Under the pieces are notes generated by a model. It was not told where the DNA came from, did no database searches, and was given only the letters and a program-made list of their open reading frames with translations. The position numbers and the translations under genes were made by a program. A stretch of 64,000 nt of DNA from Rickettsia typhi. GTDB taxonomy: Bacteria; Pseudomonadota; Alphaproteobacteria; Rickettsiales; UBA1997. The first letter of the stretch is position 1, and every line of letters starts with the position of its first letter. Where the stretch lies: assembly GCA_945865905.1 (NCBI GenBank), contig CAMBFC010000005.1:44485-108484 (forward strand). The letters run 5' to 3'. Positions 39,696 through 48,694 of the stretch are shown here, piece after piece.

Positions 39696-41022
39696 GAGAA
39701 ATTTATTTATTATTATATTTGCTACAATTTTTCTTACTTCTTGCGAATCGTTAAATAATTTTTCGCGAGAAGTTTTTTCTGAAACCAAGCAAGAGGCGCC
39801 ATCGGCTCCTATTGCGATAAAGCCAGTGCAACAAGAAAGAAATCAAACGCCATTTCTTTATTCACGCAATTTAGATACTCTAAAGGCTAATAAAAAGAAA
39901 GTGAAGGTCGGATTATTTTTTCCTTTCTCTGGCAAAAATCGTGATTTGGGTTGGAGCCTTTACAATGCTGCTGTTATCTCACTTTTTGATAATGATATAA
40001 ATCACAATATTGAACTTGTTTTAATTGATAGTAAAGATACTCCTGCAGAGCCAGCAAAATCAATAAAAGAAATCACTGATCAAGGTATTAAAGTTGTTAT
40101 TGGGCCGGTGTTTAGCGGCTCGGTTGAATCTCTTGCAAAAAACTTTAGCGATAATTCTATAACAGCAATTTCACTGTCAAATAATCAACAATTAAGCGGC
40201 AAAATTAATAATGGTGGCGGAGTTTTTATCGCAGGATTTTTGCCAGAACAACAAATTGATAAGGTTGTAAGCTATGCGATAGATCATAATAAAATAAATT
40301 TTGCTGTTTTAGCGCCCAATAATCAATATGGATTAACGGTTGCAAATATGTTTAAGCGCATTGTTAAAACGCGCGATGGCACTATTATTACTTCTGAATT
40401 TTATGATTCTTCTGGTAGCGATTTAAATAAAGTGGTTGAGCGCTTGGTAAATGCATCTATGGTTCCGGCACGCTTGGCTGAAGGGCGCGGCAATAAGTTA
40501 GCAAAAAATACTACTATTAAAGATTCTGATCGCACTTATCCTCAAGTTATTTTTGTTCCTGAATCAGGAAAAACTCTCGCAAAAATTACTGATTTAATTA
40601 AGCAGTATAATACTCAAGAGCGCGAATATCAAATTATTGGCACTGCGCAATGGGATGATACTGCAACGCTAAATAGCGGCAATCTTTTTGGCGCATGGTT
40701 CGCGGCTCCTGAGCATAATCGTTTTGCGAGTTTTGAGAAATCTTATTATCAAACTTATAATAAATTTCCGCCGCGCATTGCCTCTATTGCTTATGATTCA
40801 GTTGCGGCGATTGCAGAATTGGTTGATAGAAAAGAAGGGTTGCCGGCGAATGCCGATTTTATTAATTATGTCAATCCGCAAAAAAATGGTTTTAGTGGAA
40901 TTGATGGTGGTTTTCGTTTTTTGGCGAATGGTTTAGTGCAAAGAAACTTGGCGGTGTTGCAGGTTGGAAGTGGTGAATTTGTTACTATTGATAGACCGGC
41001 GGATAAGTTTTTAAAATATTAG
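39694..41022 (+). CDS. lppC: LppC/LpoA-type penicillin-binding protein activator lipoprotein
   Basis: An outer-membrane lipoprotein that stimulates the murein polymerase PBP1 in gammaproteobacteria. 442 residues; lipobox FLTSC with lipidated Cys 17; then a periplasmic-binding-protein fold (KVGLFFPFSGKNRDLGWSLYN, VVIGPVFSGSVESLAKN, FAVLAPNNQYGLTVANM, YDSVAAIAEL). There is no N-terminal TPR domain as in E. coli LpoA, as expected outside gammaproteobacteria. It is head-to-head with rsmI, the same pairing as E. coli yraL-yraM (rsmI-lpoA). Confidence 0.88.
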   Translation: MRNLFIIIFATIFLTSCESLNNFSREVFSETKQEAPSAPIAIKPVQQERNQTPFLYSRNLDTLKANKKKVKVGLFFPFSGKNRDLGWSLYNAAVISLFDNDINHNIELVLIDSKDTPAEPAKSIKEITDQGIKVVIGPVFSGSVESLAKNFSDNSITAISLSNNQQLSGKINNGGGVFIAGFLPEQQIDKVVSYAIDHNKINFAVLAPNNQYGLTVANMFKRIVKTRDGTIITSEFYDSSGSDLNKVVERLVNASMVPARLAEGRGNKLAKNTTIKDSDRTYPQVIFVPESGKTLAKITDLIKQYNTQEREYQIIGTAQWDDTATLNSGNLFGAWFAAPEHNRFASFEKSYYQTYNKFPPRIASIAYDSVAAIAELVDRKEGLPANADFINYVNPQKNGFSGIDGGFRFLANGLVQRNLAVLQVGSGEFVTIDRPADKFLKY

Positions 41023-41108
41023 CAGAAACTAAAATATTGTTCAGTCTTCGCGAGCAACGGAGCTGATTCTGATAAAAAACTTTCGGAACTTTGTGCGCAG
41101 GAATAAAT

Positions 41109-42338
41109 TTATTTTTTTGCTTTGGTTTTAGCATTTACTCTAGCGCCAATTCTCAACCGCAGCGCGTTCAATTTAATAAACCCAGCCGCATCTTTTTGAT
41201 CATAAACAGAATCTTCTTCAAATGTTACATGAGCTTCAGAATACAGACTTTTAGGCGATTGACGACTAACCACAAAAACACTGCCCTTATATAATTTTAG
41301 CGTAACTTTACCATCAACATTTTCTTGCGATTTATCAATTAAACATTGCAACATTTCGCGTTCTGGAGAAAACCAAAAGCCGTTATAGATAAGGCTGGCA
41401 TAGCGCGGCATTAGCTCATCTTTTAAGTGAGCAGCTTCACGGTCAAGCGTGATTGATTCTATTGCGCGGTGCGCAGCCAATAAAATCGTGCCTCCGGGAG
41501 TTTCATAAACACCGCGAGATTTCATTCCAACGAAGCGATTTTCTACTAGATCTAGGCGACCAACACCGTTGCGACCCCCCATTTCATTGAGCTTAGTAAG
41601 AATTGTTGCTGGTGACATTTTTTTGCCATCAATAGCGCAAGCATCACCTTTTTTAAATTCAATTTCGATAAATTCTGGCTTATTTGGCGCTTTTTCTGGA
41701 GAAACTGTGCGCTGATAGACATATTCTGGCGCTGGTTTAGAAGGATCTTCTAAGACTTTTCCTTCTGAAGAAGTGTGCAATAAATTTGCATCAACTGAAT
41801 ATGGAGCTTCGCCGCGTTTATCTTTAGCGATAGGAATGCCATGCTTTTCAGCGTAAGCAATTAGCTTGCTGCGCGAGGTAAGATCCCATTCGCGCCAAGG
41901 GGCGATAACTTTGATATCAGGCTTGTTAGCATAATATCCCAACTCAAAGCGCACTTGATCATTGCCTTTGCCAGTAGCGCCGTGACAAACCGCATCGGCT
42001 CCAAGTTTTTTGGCAATTTCGATTTGTTTTTTGGCGATTAATGGGCGCGCAATTGAGGTTCCAAGCAAGTAGACGCCTTCATATAAAGTATTAGCGCGAA
42101 ACATTGGAAATACATAATCGCGGACGAATTCTTCACGAAGATCTTCGATAAAAATTTGCTTCACTCCCATCTTTTTAGCCTTGGCACGAGCGGGCTCAAG
42201 CTCTTCACCCTGCCCTAAATCTGCTGTAAAAGTTATTACTTCGCAATTGTATTCTTCTTGCAGCCACTTTAAAATAACCGAGGTATCAAGGCCACCAGAG
42301 TAAGCTAAAACGACTTTTTTAATTTTTTGATTTTTCAT
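41109..42338 (-). CDS. argG: Argininosuccinate synthase
   Basis: Ligates citrulline and aspartate using ATP. 409 residues; the P-loop is [17 protein letters not shown], followed by [31 protein letters not shown] and [12 protein letters not shown]. argH is not next to it. In an AT-rich, Rickettsiales-like genome, a retained arginine gene is notable; citrulline could come from the host or from a full pathway elsewhere. Confidence 0.96.
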   Translation of the reverse strand: MKNQKIKKVVLAYSGGLDTSVILKWLQEEYNCEVITFTADLGQGEELEPARAKAKKMGVKQIFIEDLREEFVRDYVFPMFRANTLYEGVYLLGTSIARPLIAKKQIEIAKKLGADAVCHGATGKGNDQVRFELGYYANKPDIKVIAPWREWDLTSRSKLIAYAEKHGIPIAKDKRGEAPYSVDANLLHTSSEGKVLEDPSKPAPEYVYQRTVSPEKAPNKPEFIEIEFKKGDACAIDGKKMSPATILTKLNEMGGRNGVGRLDLVENRFVGMKSRGVYETPGGTILLAAHRAIESITLDREAAHLKDELMPRYASLIYNGFWFSPEREMLQCLIDKSQENVDGKVTLKLYKGSVFVVSRQSPKSLYSEAHVTFEEDSVYDQKDAAGFIKLNALRLRIGARVNAKTKAKK

Positions 42339-42393
42339 TTCTAAAACTATTTATATGGTTTAAATTATGGCGAACCCAGCCACTACGGTTTCT

Positions 42394-42423
42394 ATAATAA
42401 GGGAATTGCAATTTTTTTTACAA
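42394..42423 (-). promoter_or_regulatory. Putative promoter of argG
   Basis: Minus-strand TTGTAA (42423-42418), an 18-bp spacer and TATTAT (42399-42394), giving a leader of about 50 nt. Confidence 0.3.
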
Positions 42424-42466
42424 TAGTTAAAGCTTTATATAGTTAATAATTATAGCAAATCGATTT

Positions 42467-42901
42467 ATGCAAATAAAAGAAATACAGACTCGCGAAGATA
42501 TCGATCAAACCTTGAATGTTTTGCTACAAATATATGATGAAATCAACAAAGACCATTATGTAGAGACTATTTTTGAAATGATGGAAGATGGCTATAAAAT
42601 GGCCGCCGTGTTTGAAGATCAAATGATTGAAAATGGCCGATGCATTGGCGTTGTAGGTGTTAAGGTAGTTCATAAATTACAACATGGCAAAGCGCTTGAA
42701 ATTCAAGATTTTATGATTGATCGCCAAAAACGCGGGATTGGGGTTGGCAAACTGCTGCTGCGTTGGGTTGAATGGCAGGCAGCAGCTTTTAAATGCACAA
42801 ATATTATAGGAACCTTAGATACTAAGCGACAAGAATCACAAAAAATTTACTCACGCGAAAAATTTATTTTGGATGGATTTTTATTTCGCAAAAAATGTTA
42901 A
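42467..42901 (+). CDS. GNAT family N-acetyltransferase
   Basis: 144 residues with the acetyl-CoA-binding loop DRQKRGIGVGKLLLRWVE (the Q/R-x-x-G-x-G/A pattern) near residue 85-100, preceded by the ALEIQDFMI strand and followed by the TLDTKRQESQKIYSREKF segment typical of the fold's end. The substrate is unknown. It is divergent from argG and 14 bp before yihY. Confidence 0.85.
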   Translation: MQIKEIQTREDIDQTLNVLLQIYDEINKDHYVETIFEMMEDGYKMAAVFEDQMIENGRCIGVVGVKVVHKLQHGKALEIQDFMIDRQKRGIGVGKLLLRWVEWQAAAFKCTNIIGTLDTKRQESQKIYSREKFILDGFLFRKKC

Positions 42902-42915
42902 ATTTGATATAAAAC

Positions 42916-43797
42916 ATGCATAACAAACGCTTAAAAATAATTTACTATTTTCGCAAATATTTTGTTCTGCCAATAAGAATATTTCGGATGGCGATTGTTG
43001 ATACTGTTCGTCAAGATGGAGTTGAGCATGCTGGTTATTTGGCGTTTTTAAGTATTTTTTCTCTTTTTCCTTTTCTAATTTTTTTGATTTCAATTGTTAG
43101 CTATATTGGTGGCGATGAACTTGGAATTAAAGTGATTTATAGTACAATAAATTCTTTGCCAGAAGAGGCCGCCAAGTCTTTATTGCCAAGGGTTGCAGAA
43201 ATTGTCTCTGGTCCGCCACAAAGCTTTTTAACAATTGCAATTATTGGCGTAATATGGACAGCATCTTCTTCGGTAGAAGGATGCCGCACTATTTTAAATC
43301 GTGCTTATCGTGTTCATTTGCCGCCGCCATATTTGCTGCGTCGCCTGATTAGTATTATGGAATTTTTTATTCTCACTTTTAGTATTGCGGTTGGAATTAT
43401 GGTTTTTGTTATTGCGCCATCAATTTTAAGTATTGAAGAAATTGAATCATCGCTCAAATTTTTAGATCATTATGATTCTCCAGAAGCGCGTCAATCAATG
43501 GTTTTTGTCTTTTTAGTTTGCGCTACTTCTTTGCTTTATTATGTTATTCCCAATGTAAAACAACAAATTACCAAAACTTTTCCTGGGGCAATATTGACGG
43601 TATTTCTATGGATTCAAACACAAAAACTATTTTCCTATTATTTAGAAAATTTTCATCAATTTAATTTTATTTATGGTGGTCTTGCCGGCATCATGATTTA
43701 TCTAATGTTTTTTTATATGGTGAATTTAATTTTTATTTTTGGCGCGCAATTCAATTATCATTTTTATCGTGTTTACAAGACTTTTTTGAGACATTAA
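42916..43797 (+). CDS. YihY/BrkB family inner-membrane protein
   Basis: 293 residues with six predicted membrane helices. Family marks are visible: HAGYLAFLSIFSLFPFLIFL, then GVIWTASSSVEGCRTILNRAY, TSLLYYVIPNV and, near the end, FNFIYGGLAGIMIYLMFFY. It was once called ribonuclease BN, but that activity belongs to another protein; the function is not established. It starts 14 bp after the GNAT gene. Confidence 0.88.
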   Translation: MHNKRLKIIYYFRKYFVLPIRIFRMAIVDTVRQDGVEHAGYLAFLSIFSLFPFLIFLISIVSYIGGDELGIKVIYSTINSLPEEAAKSLLPRVAEIVSGPPQSFLTIAIIGVIWTASSSVEGCRTILNRAYRVHLPPPYLLRRLISIMEFFILTFSIAVGIMVFVIAPSILSIEEIESSLKFLDHYDSPEARQSMVFVFLVCATSLLYYVIPNVKQQITKTFPGAILTVFLWIQTQKLFSYYLENFHQFNFIYGGLAGIMIYLMFFYMVNLIFIFGAQFNYHFYRVYKTFLRH

Positions 43798-43825
43798 TTC
43801 ACCATTTTGAAAACTTTAACTCACC

Positions 43826-45130
43826 ATGAAATTTCCATTTTGGCCCAATCCTAAAGGCTATCGCGATATAGATCTTGGCCTTACGCGAGTTTATGATTTG
43901 CTAGAACGCCTTGATAATCCTCACAAAAAACTTCCGCCAACAATTCATATTGCTGGCACAAATGGCAAGGGATCAACGCTATCTTTTTTGCGCACAATTT
44001 TTGAAGAAGCCCAATATTCAGTGCATTCTTATACCTCACCTCACCTAGTTTTTTTTAATGAAAGAATTGTTTTGGCTGGCAAAAATATTGATGATGATTT
44101 TTTAAATGAGTGTCTTGCAACCTGTAAAAAAGAGGCTTCAAAACATCCGCAAATTGAAGTAACCTTTTTTGAAGGCATTACCGTTGCGGCATTTTTAGCT
44201 TTTTCTCGCATCAAAGCTGACATTCTTTTGTTAGAAACTGGATTAGGCGGAAGGCTTGACGCAACTAATGTTATAGAGAAAAATTTGCTCAGCATTATCA
44301 CGCCAATTTCTTTTGATCACACCGATTTTTTAGGAAAAACTTTAGCTAAAATTTCTTATGAAAAAGCCGGAATTATCAAGAAAAATTGCCCAGTGATTGT
44401 TGCGAAGCAAAAGGCTTCAGCGCTTGCCACAATTGAGAAACAAGCAAAAGGTCTCGGATCTTCATTAAAGATTTTTGGCAAAGATTTTGGTTACAAAAAA
44501 AGCACAAAATCAATAGAAATATTTATTGGAAATAAATCTTATGAACTTCCTTTTCCATCTTTAAATGGTGATCATCAAATTGAAAATGCAACAGTGGCAA
44601 TTGCTGCTGCACTTAGTCAAACAAAGCTTCCAATTACAATTGATAGAATAAAATCTGCTCTTACAAAAACTGTTTGGCTCGCTCGTTTGCAAAAAATAAC
44701 TAGTGGAAAATTTCTAGAAAAACTTCCAACAAATTATCAATTAATACTAGATGGAAGCCATAATCTGCAAGGCGCCACAACTGTGCATAAATTTTTAAAA
44801 TCACAGAAAAATATCCAAAAAATAGTGATTTTTTCAATGTTGCAAGATAAGGATTGTGCCGGATTTTTGAATAAAATAAAAAGTGATGTTGATCTTTTAG
44901 TAACGCTCACAATCCCCGATGAGAGTAAATCGCGCGATAAAAATGAAATTCTAAAAATCGCCCAAAATTTAAAAATAAATTCTATCGCAGCCGATGATTT
45001 TGATGATGCTTTTGCAAAAATAAATAATTTAATTACAGAAAGAAAATCCTTACAACCAGCATTAGTAATGATCTGCGGCTCACTTTATTTAGCAGGAAAA
45101 TTTCTAGAAAAAAATCAAAACCACCATTAA
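43826..45130 (+). CDS. folC: Bifunctional dihydrofolate/folylpolyglutamate synthase
   Basis: Adds glutamate to dihydropteroate and folate. 434 residues; P-loop IAGTNGKGSTLSFLRTIFEE, TSPHLVFFNERI, LLLETGLGGRLDATNVI, PISFDHTDFLGKTLAKIS and, in the C-terminal domain, DGSHNLQGA. It is the usual mur-ligase-like family length. Fifth in a plus-strand run with the nuclease gene 5 bp later. Confidence 0.95.
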   Translation: MKFPFWPNPKGYRDIDLGLTRVYDLLERLDNPHKKLPPTIHIAGTNGKGSTLSFLRTIFEEAQYSVHSYTSPHLVFFNERIVLAGKNIDDDFLNECLATCKKEASKHPQIEVTFFEGITVAAFLAFSRIKADILLLETGLGGRLDATNVIEKNLLSIITPISFDHTDFLGKTLAKISYEKAGIIKKNCPVIVAKQKASALATIEKQAKGLGSSLKIFGKDFGYKKSTKSIEIFIGNKSYELPFPSLNGDHQIENATVAIAAALSQTKLPITIDRIKSALTKTVWLARLQKITSGKFLEKLPTNYQLILDGSHNLQGATTVHKFLKSQKNIQKIVIFSMLQDKDCAGFLNKIKSDVDLLVTLTIPDESKSRDKNEILKIAQNLKINSIAADDFDDAFAKINNLITERKSLQPALVMICGSLYLAGKFLEKNQNHH

Positions 45131-45135
45131 AAAAT

Positions 45136-45729
45136 ATGAAAAAATTCACCAATATTTTTCAACTTTCAAAACTCATATCCACAAAAAATAATATTTTCAC
45201 CACAATTTTTTGCATAATATTTGCTGCATTAATTTTTAATTTATCACAAGAAAGTGCCATTTCAATGGCTTCGCGACCAAATAATCTTAATACAAAACTT
45301 GATAAAGAATTTTCTGGAATCGCCAAAGTCACCGATGGTGATTCAATAAAAGTGGGTGATAAAAAAATTCGTCTAATGGGAATTGATGCGCCAGAATTTA
45401 GCCAGACTTGCTTTGATGCTAATTATGAAGAATATGCGTGCGGCAAGATTTCTAAGGAGTTCTTGATCAATTTTGCCAATAATAAAGAGGTAAAATGTTA
45501 TTACCAAAAGTTCGATAAATATAATCGCTATCTTGCCGAATGTTATGTTGGCGAAGCGATGATGAATCAAGAAATTCTACGCAATGGTATGGGAGTTACT
45601 TATACATTTGGGCCAGCAGATCCAAAAATGACAAGACTTGAGGCAGAAGCGCAAGAAAAGAAAATCGGAATTTGGCAAGGTGCGTTTCAACTACCAAAAG
45701 ATTATCGCAAAGCGCATCCGCGGCATTAA
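45136..45729 (+). CDS. Staphylococcal-nuclease-like exported nuclease
   Basis: 197 residues. A long hydrophobic N-terminus (residues 17-40) works as a signal or anchor. The SNase domain then has AKVTDGDSIKVGDKKIRLMGIDAPE (with the metal Asp and catalytic Arg), FDKYNRYLAECYVG and EAEAQEKKIGIW. Catalytic Arg/Glu/Arg residues appear conserved. Probably periplasmic. It follows folC by 5 bp and converges with purS. Confidence 0.9.
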   Translation: MKKFTNIFQLSKLISTKNNIFTTIFCIIFAALIFNLSQESAISMASRPNNLNTKLDKEFSGIAKVTDGDSIKVGDKKIRLMGIDAPEFSQTCFDANYEEYACGKISKEFLINFANNKEVKCYYQKFDKYNRYLAECYVGEAMMNQEILRNGMGVTYTFGPADPKMTRLEAEAQEKKIGIWQGAFQLPKDYRKAHPRH

Positions 45730-45736
45730 TTGATAT

Positions 45737-45979
45737 TTACAAAACCTCAAAATAGTAATCTTCAATCACTTTGTTCACCAATAATTTATCACAAATTTGA
45801 TCAACAACTTCTTTAATTTTATCTTGTGAAGTTTCTGAAATTTCTAGCTCTACAACCTTACCTTGTCTAACTTGCGAGATTTGTGCAAAGCCAAGATTTT
45901 TTACCAAAGATCCTTCAATTGCTTTGCCTTGAGTATCTAAAACACCTTTTTTGAGAGTGATGATGATTCTAATTTTCAT
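45737..45979 (-). CDS. purS: Phosphoribosylformylglycinamidine synthase subunit PurS
   Basis: 80 residues, the usual size. MKIRIIITLKKGVLDTQGKAIE and QVRQGKVVELEI are family hallmarks. It bridges PurL and PurQ in the three-part FGAM synthase. It is the last gene of the long minus-strand unit starting at 55620, 58 bp after purC. purQ is not in the window. Confidence 0.94.
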   Translation of the reverse strand: MKIRIIITLKKGVLDTQGKAIEGSLVKNLGFAQISQVRQGKVVELEISETSQDKIKEVVDQICDKLLVNKVIEDYYFEVL

Positions 45980-46037
45980 GATTTAAAAAATATTTTTGAA
46001 TTACGCGCTAAAATTTAGCGCAACTTTTGTAAATAAA

Positions 46038-46841
46038 TTAAATTTTAATGCCAAGTCGTGAAGCCACTTCAGTGTAGGCTTCAACTAATCCACCTAAATC
46101 TCTTCTGAAACGATCCTTATCTAATTTTTCAGAAGTATTTGCATCCCAAAGTCTGCAACTATCAGGACTAATTTCATCAGCTAATAATATTTTTCCATCA
46201 AGATCTAAGCCAAACTCAATTTTAAAATCGACTAATTTAATATTAATATCAGCAAATAATTTTTGTAAAAATTGGTTAATTTTTAGAGTGTATTTTTTTA
46301 TTTCAGCAAGTTGCTCAAAGCTTACAACCTGAAGCACATTCACTGCATGATCATCATTGATTAATGGATCACCTAATTCATCTTTTTTATAGCAAATTTC
46401 AAAAACTGGCGCTGGCAATTGCAAACCTTCTTCAATGCCAAGCCTTTTCGCCATTGATCCCGCAGAGATATTTCTGATGATTACTTCTAGTGGAATTATC
46501 GAAACTTTTTTTATTAATTGCTCACGCTCATTGAGTTTTTTTATAAAATGCGTTGGCACGCCACACTTAGAAACATCTAGCATGATACGCTCAGAGATCG
46601 CATTATTTAAAACACCTTTGCCAACAATTACATCTTTTTTTAAATTATTAAAAGCCGTTGCATCGTCTTTAAAATATTGAATTAACAAATTTGTATCATC
46701 AGTAGCATAAAGAACTTTTGCTTTTCCTTCGTAAATTTTTTCTAATTTTTTTGGTTCAGTCATTTTTATTTCATTTGTTTGTTTACGCCTCATAAGGTTG
46801 CTGCGCAATGCTTGCGAGAGAGTTTTTTTATTTTTTTTCAT
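46038..46841 (-). CDS. purC: Phosphoribosylaminoimidazole-succinocarboxamide synthase
   Basis: The SAICAR step of purine synthesis. Core: KIYEGKAKVLYATDDTN, NGAIS-type NNAISERIML, IPLEVIIRNISAGSMAKR, LVDFKIEFGLDLDGKILLADEISPD. The frame starts with TAATG overlapping the fabD stop, favouring the 267-residue form with 26 extra, strongly basic residues. The family start would be MTEPKK at 46763, which has no ribosome binding site. Confidence 0.95.
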   Translation of the reverse strand: MKKNKKTLSQALRSNLMRRKQTNEIKMTEPKKLEKIYEGKAKVLYATDDTNLLIQYFKDDATAFNNLKKDVIVGKGVLNNAISERIMLDVSKCGVPTHFIKKLNEREQLIKKVSIIPLEVIIRNISAGSMAKRLGIEEGLQLPAPVFEICYKKDELGDPLINDDHAVNVLQVVSFEQLAEIKKYTLKINQFLQKLFADINIKLVDFKIEFGLDLDGKILLADEISPDSCRLWDANTSEKLDKDRFRRDLGGLVEAYTEVASRLGIKI

Positions 46842-47782
46842 TAGTTAGCGAACAATTTTATATCTTCAATATTTTGAATTGAACGCGATTTTATGTTAGG
46901 ACAAGTTCTTCCAACTAAACCGCAAAGAACTTTTCCTGCACCAATTTCTATTACTTCTTCAATACCGTTTTGATCCATGAATAACATGGTTTCGCGCCAT
47001 TTTACTGATCCGGTAATTTGTCTTATTAGCAATTCTTTTATTTGTTGAGAATCTGTAACTTTTTGCGCCGTAACATTTGCTATCAAAGGCACTAATGGTG
47101 ATCTAACCTCCGCGTCAACCAAGGCTTTGGCCATAGCAAAAGCTGCATCAGACATTAATTCTGAGTGAAAAGCACCACTAACTGGCAACATAATTGCGCG
47201 CTTTGCACCCTTTGCTTTAGCGATTTCAAGCGATCTTTCGATTGCAGATTTTGATCCGCTTAAAACAATTTGCCCAACAGAATTATCATTAGCAACTTGA
47301 CAAACCTCTCCAGCTGCGGCTTCTGCGGCTATAGCTTCTGCAACTGCAATATCAACGCCAAGCACTGCAGCCATTGCACCTTGTGTTTTTTCACCACATT
47401 TTGCCATAGCGCGTCCACGAATTTGCAATAATTTTGCAGTGGTTTCAAGGCTTAAAGCTTTAGAAGCGCAAAGCGCTGAATACTCTCCTAAAGAATGTCC
47501 CGCCACAAAAGAAGCCATATCAACAACTTTTTTGCCAAATTCTTTTTCTAAAATTTCGATTATTGCCATCGAAACAACCATCAAAGCTGGTTGCGCATTT
47601 TCTGTTTTAGTTAGTTCTTCACTAGGACCTTCAAACATTATCTTTGATAAATTTACCCCAAGAATTTGATCAGTTTTTGTAAAAATTTCACGGGCGCAGG
47701 CAAAATTTTCATATAGATCTTTACCCATTGTGACAACTTGCGATCCTTGTCCCGGAAAAATTAATGCTGTTTTATTTTTCAT
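46841..47782 (-). CDS. fabD: Malonyl-CoA:ACP transacylase
   Basis: Loads malonyl groups on acyl carrier protein. 313 residues; FPGQGSQVVTMGKDLYEN, the nucleophile Ser in GHSLGEYSALCA, and the His in SGAFHSELM. It directly abuts galU (0 bp) and overlaps purC by one base (TAATG), inside the long mixed operon; fabH, fabG and acpP are not here. Confidence 0.95.
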   Translation of the reverse strand: MKNKTALIFPGQGSQVVTMGKDLYENFACAREIFTKTDQILGVNLSKIMFEGPSEELTKTENAQPALMVVSMAIIEILEKEFGKKVVDMASFVAGHSLGEYSALCASKALSLETTAKLLQIRGRAMAKCGEKTQGAMAAVLGVDIAVAEAIAAEAAAGEVCQVANDNSVGQIVLSGSKSAIERSLEIAKAKGAKRAIMLPVSGAFHSELMSDAAFAMAKALVDAEVRSPLVPLIANVTAQKVTDSQQIKELLIRQITGSVKWRETMLFMDQNGIEEVIEIGAGKVLCGLVGRTCPNIKSRSIQNIEDIKLFAN

Positions 47783-48679
47783 TTAAAATTGATGTTTAAA
47801 ATTTTTTGAATATTTCTCTAAGATTTTTTGCACTTCAGATGAAATGGCTGGATTATTGAGTGCAAAAGCAATATTTGCCTCTAAATATCCCAAAACATTT
47901 CCACAATCATATCTCTGCTCGTCAATTTTTTGATAATAAAAAGGAGATTTTTTGCACATTTTTTTCATCGCATCAGTAAGTTGAATTTCATTGCCAGAAC
48001 CAACTTCGAAATTTTCTAAATATTGAAAAATTTCTGGCTGCAAAATATAGCGACCAGTAATAGCAAGATTTGATGGCGCATCTTGCGGCTGAGGCTTTTC
48101 AACCATATCAATAATTTTATCCTCACCTTTAATTTTGATGATTCCATATTTTGAAGTATCTTTATTTTCAACTTCACCAACGGCAATAAAATTAGAAAGC
48201 TCACCTTTTTTATAGTAAGCATCAATCATTGTGCCAAGAAAATTGCGCTTGCGACCTTTGGTTTGAGCCAACATTTCATCAGCTAAAATTACTACAAAAG
48301 GTTCGTCATCAGCAATAAAATTGCGGGCACACCATACTGCATGACCCAAACCTAAAGGCTTTTGCTGACGAACAAAAGCAATTTGCCCAGCGCCAGGAAG
48401 CCACGCAATAACCTGTTCTAACTCTTTTGATTTATTGCTTTCATCAAGTTTAGATTCTAATTCATAAACATGATCAAAGTGATTATTGATAGCATTTTTA
48501 TTGCGCCCAGTAACAAAAATAAATTTTTCTATTCCTGCGTCGCGCGCTTCTTCAAAAGCATATTGAATTATTGGTTTATTGGCAATTGGCAACATTTCTT
48601 TTGGTAAAGATTTTGTTGCTGGCAAAAATCGTGTACCAAGACCACCAACCGGAAAAACTGCTGTTTTTATTTTTTTCAT
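47783..48679 (-). CDS. galU: UTP--glucose-1-phosphate uridylyltransferase
   Basis: Makes UDP-glucose. 298 residues with the nucleotide-binding FPVGGLGTRFLPATKSLPKE, DEMLAQTKGRKRNFLG for the sugar nucleotide, and EKPQPQDAPSNLAITGRYI. It feeds LPS or other glycans and fits the glycosyltransferases elsewhere in the window. Translation is tightly linked to fabD. Confidence 0.95.
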   Translation of the reverse strand: MKKIKTAVFPVGGLGTRFLPATKSLPKEMLPIANKPIIQYAFEEARDAGIEKFIFVTGRNKNAINNHFDHVYELESKLDESNKSKELEQVIAWLPGAGQIAFVRQQKPLGLGHAVWCARNFIADDEPFVVILADEMLAQTKGRKRNFLGTMIDAYYKKGELSNFIAVGEVENKDTSKYGIIKIKGEDKIIDMVEKPQPQDAPSNLAITGRYILQPEIFQYLENFEVGSGNEIQLTDAMKKMCKKSPFYYQKIDEQRYDCGNVLGYLEANIAFALNNPAISSEVQKILEKYSKNFKHQF

Positions 48680-48694
48680 AAAATTTATATATTT

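Noticed and set aside
39695..39788. Longer rsmI start at 39788
   Set aside because: The extra 31 residues do not resemble the family and overlap the lipoprotein signal of lppC.
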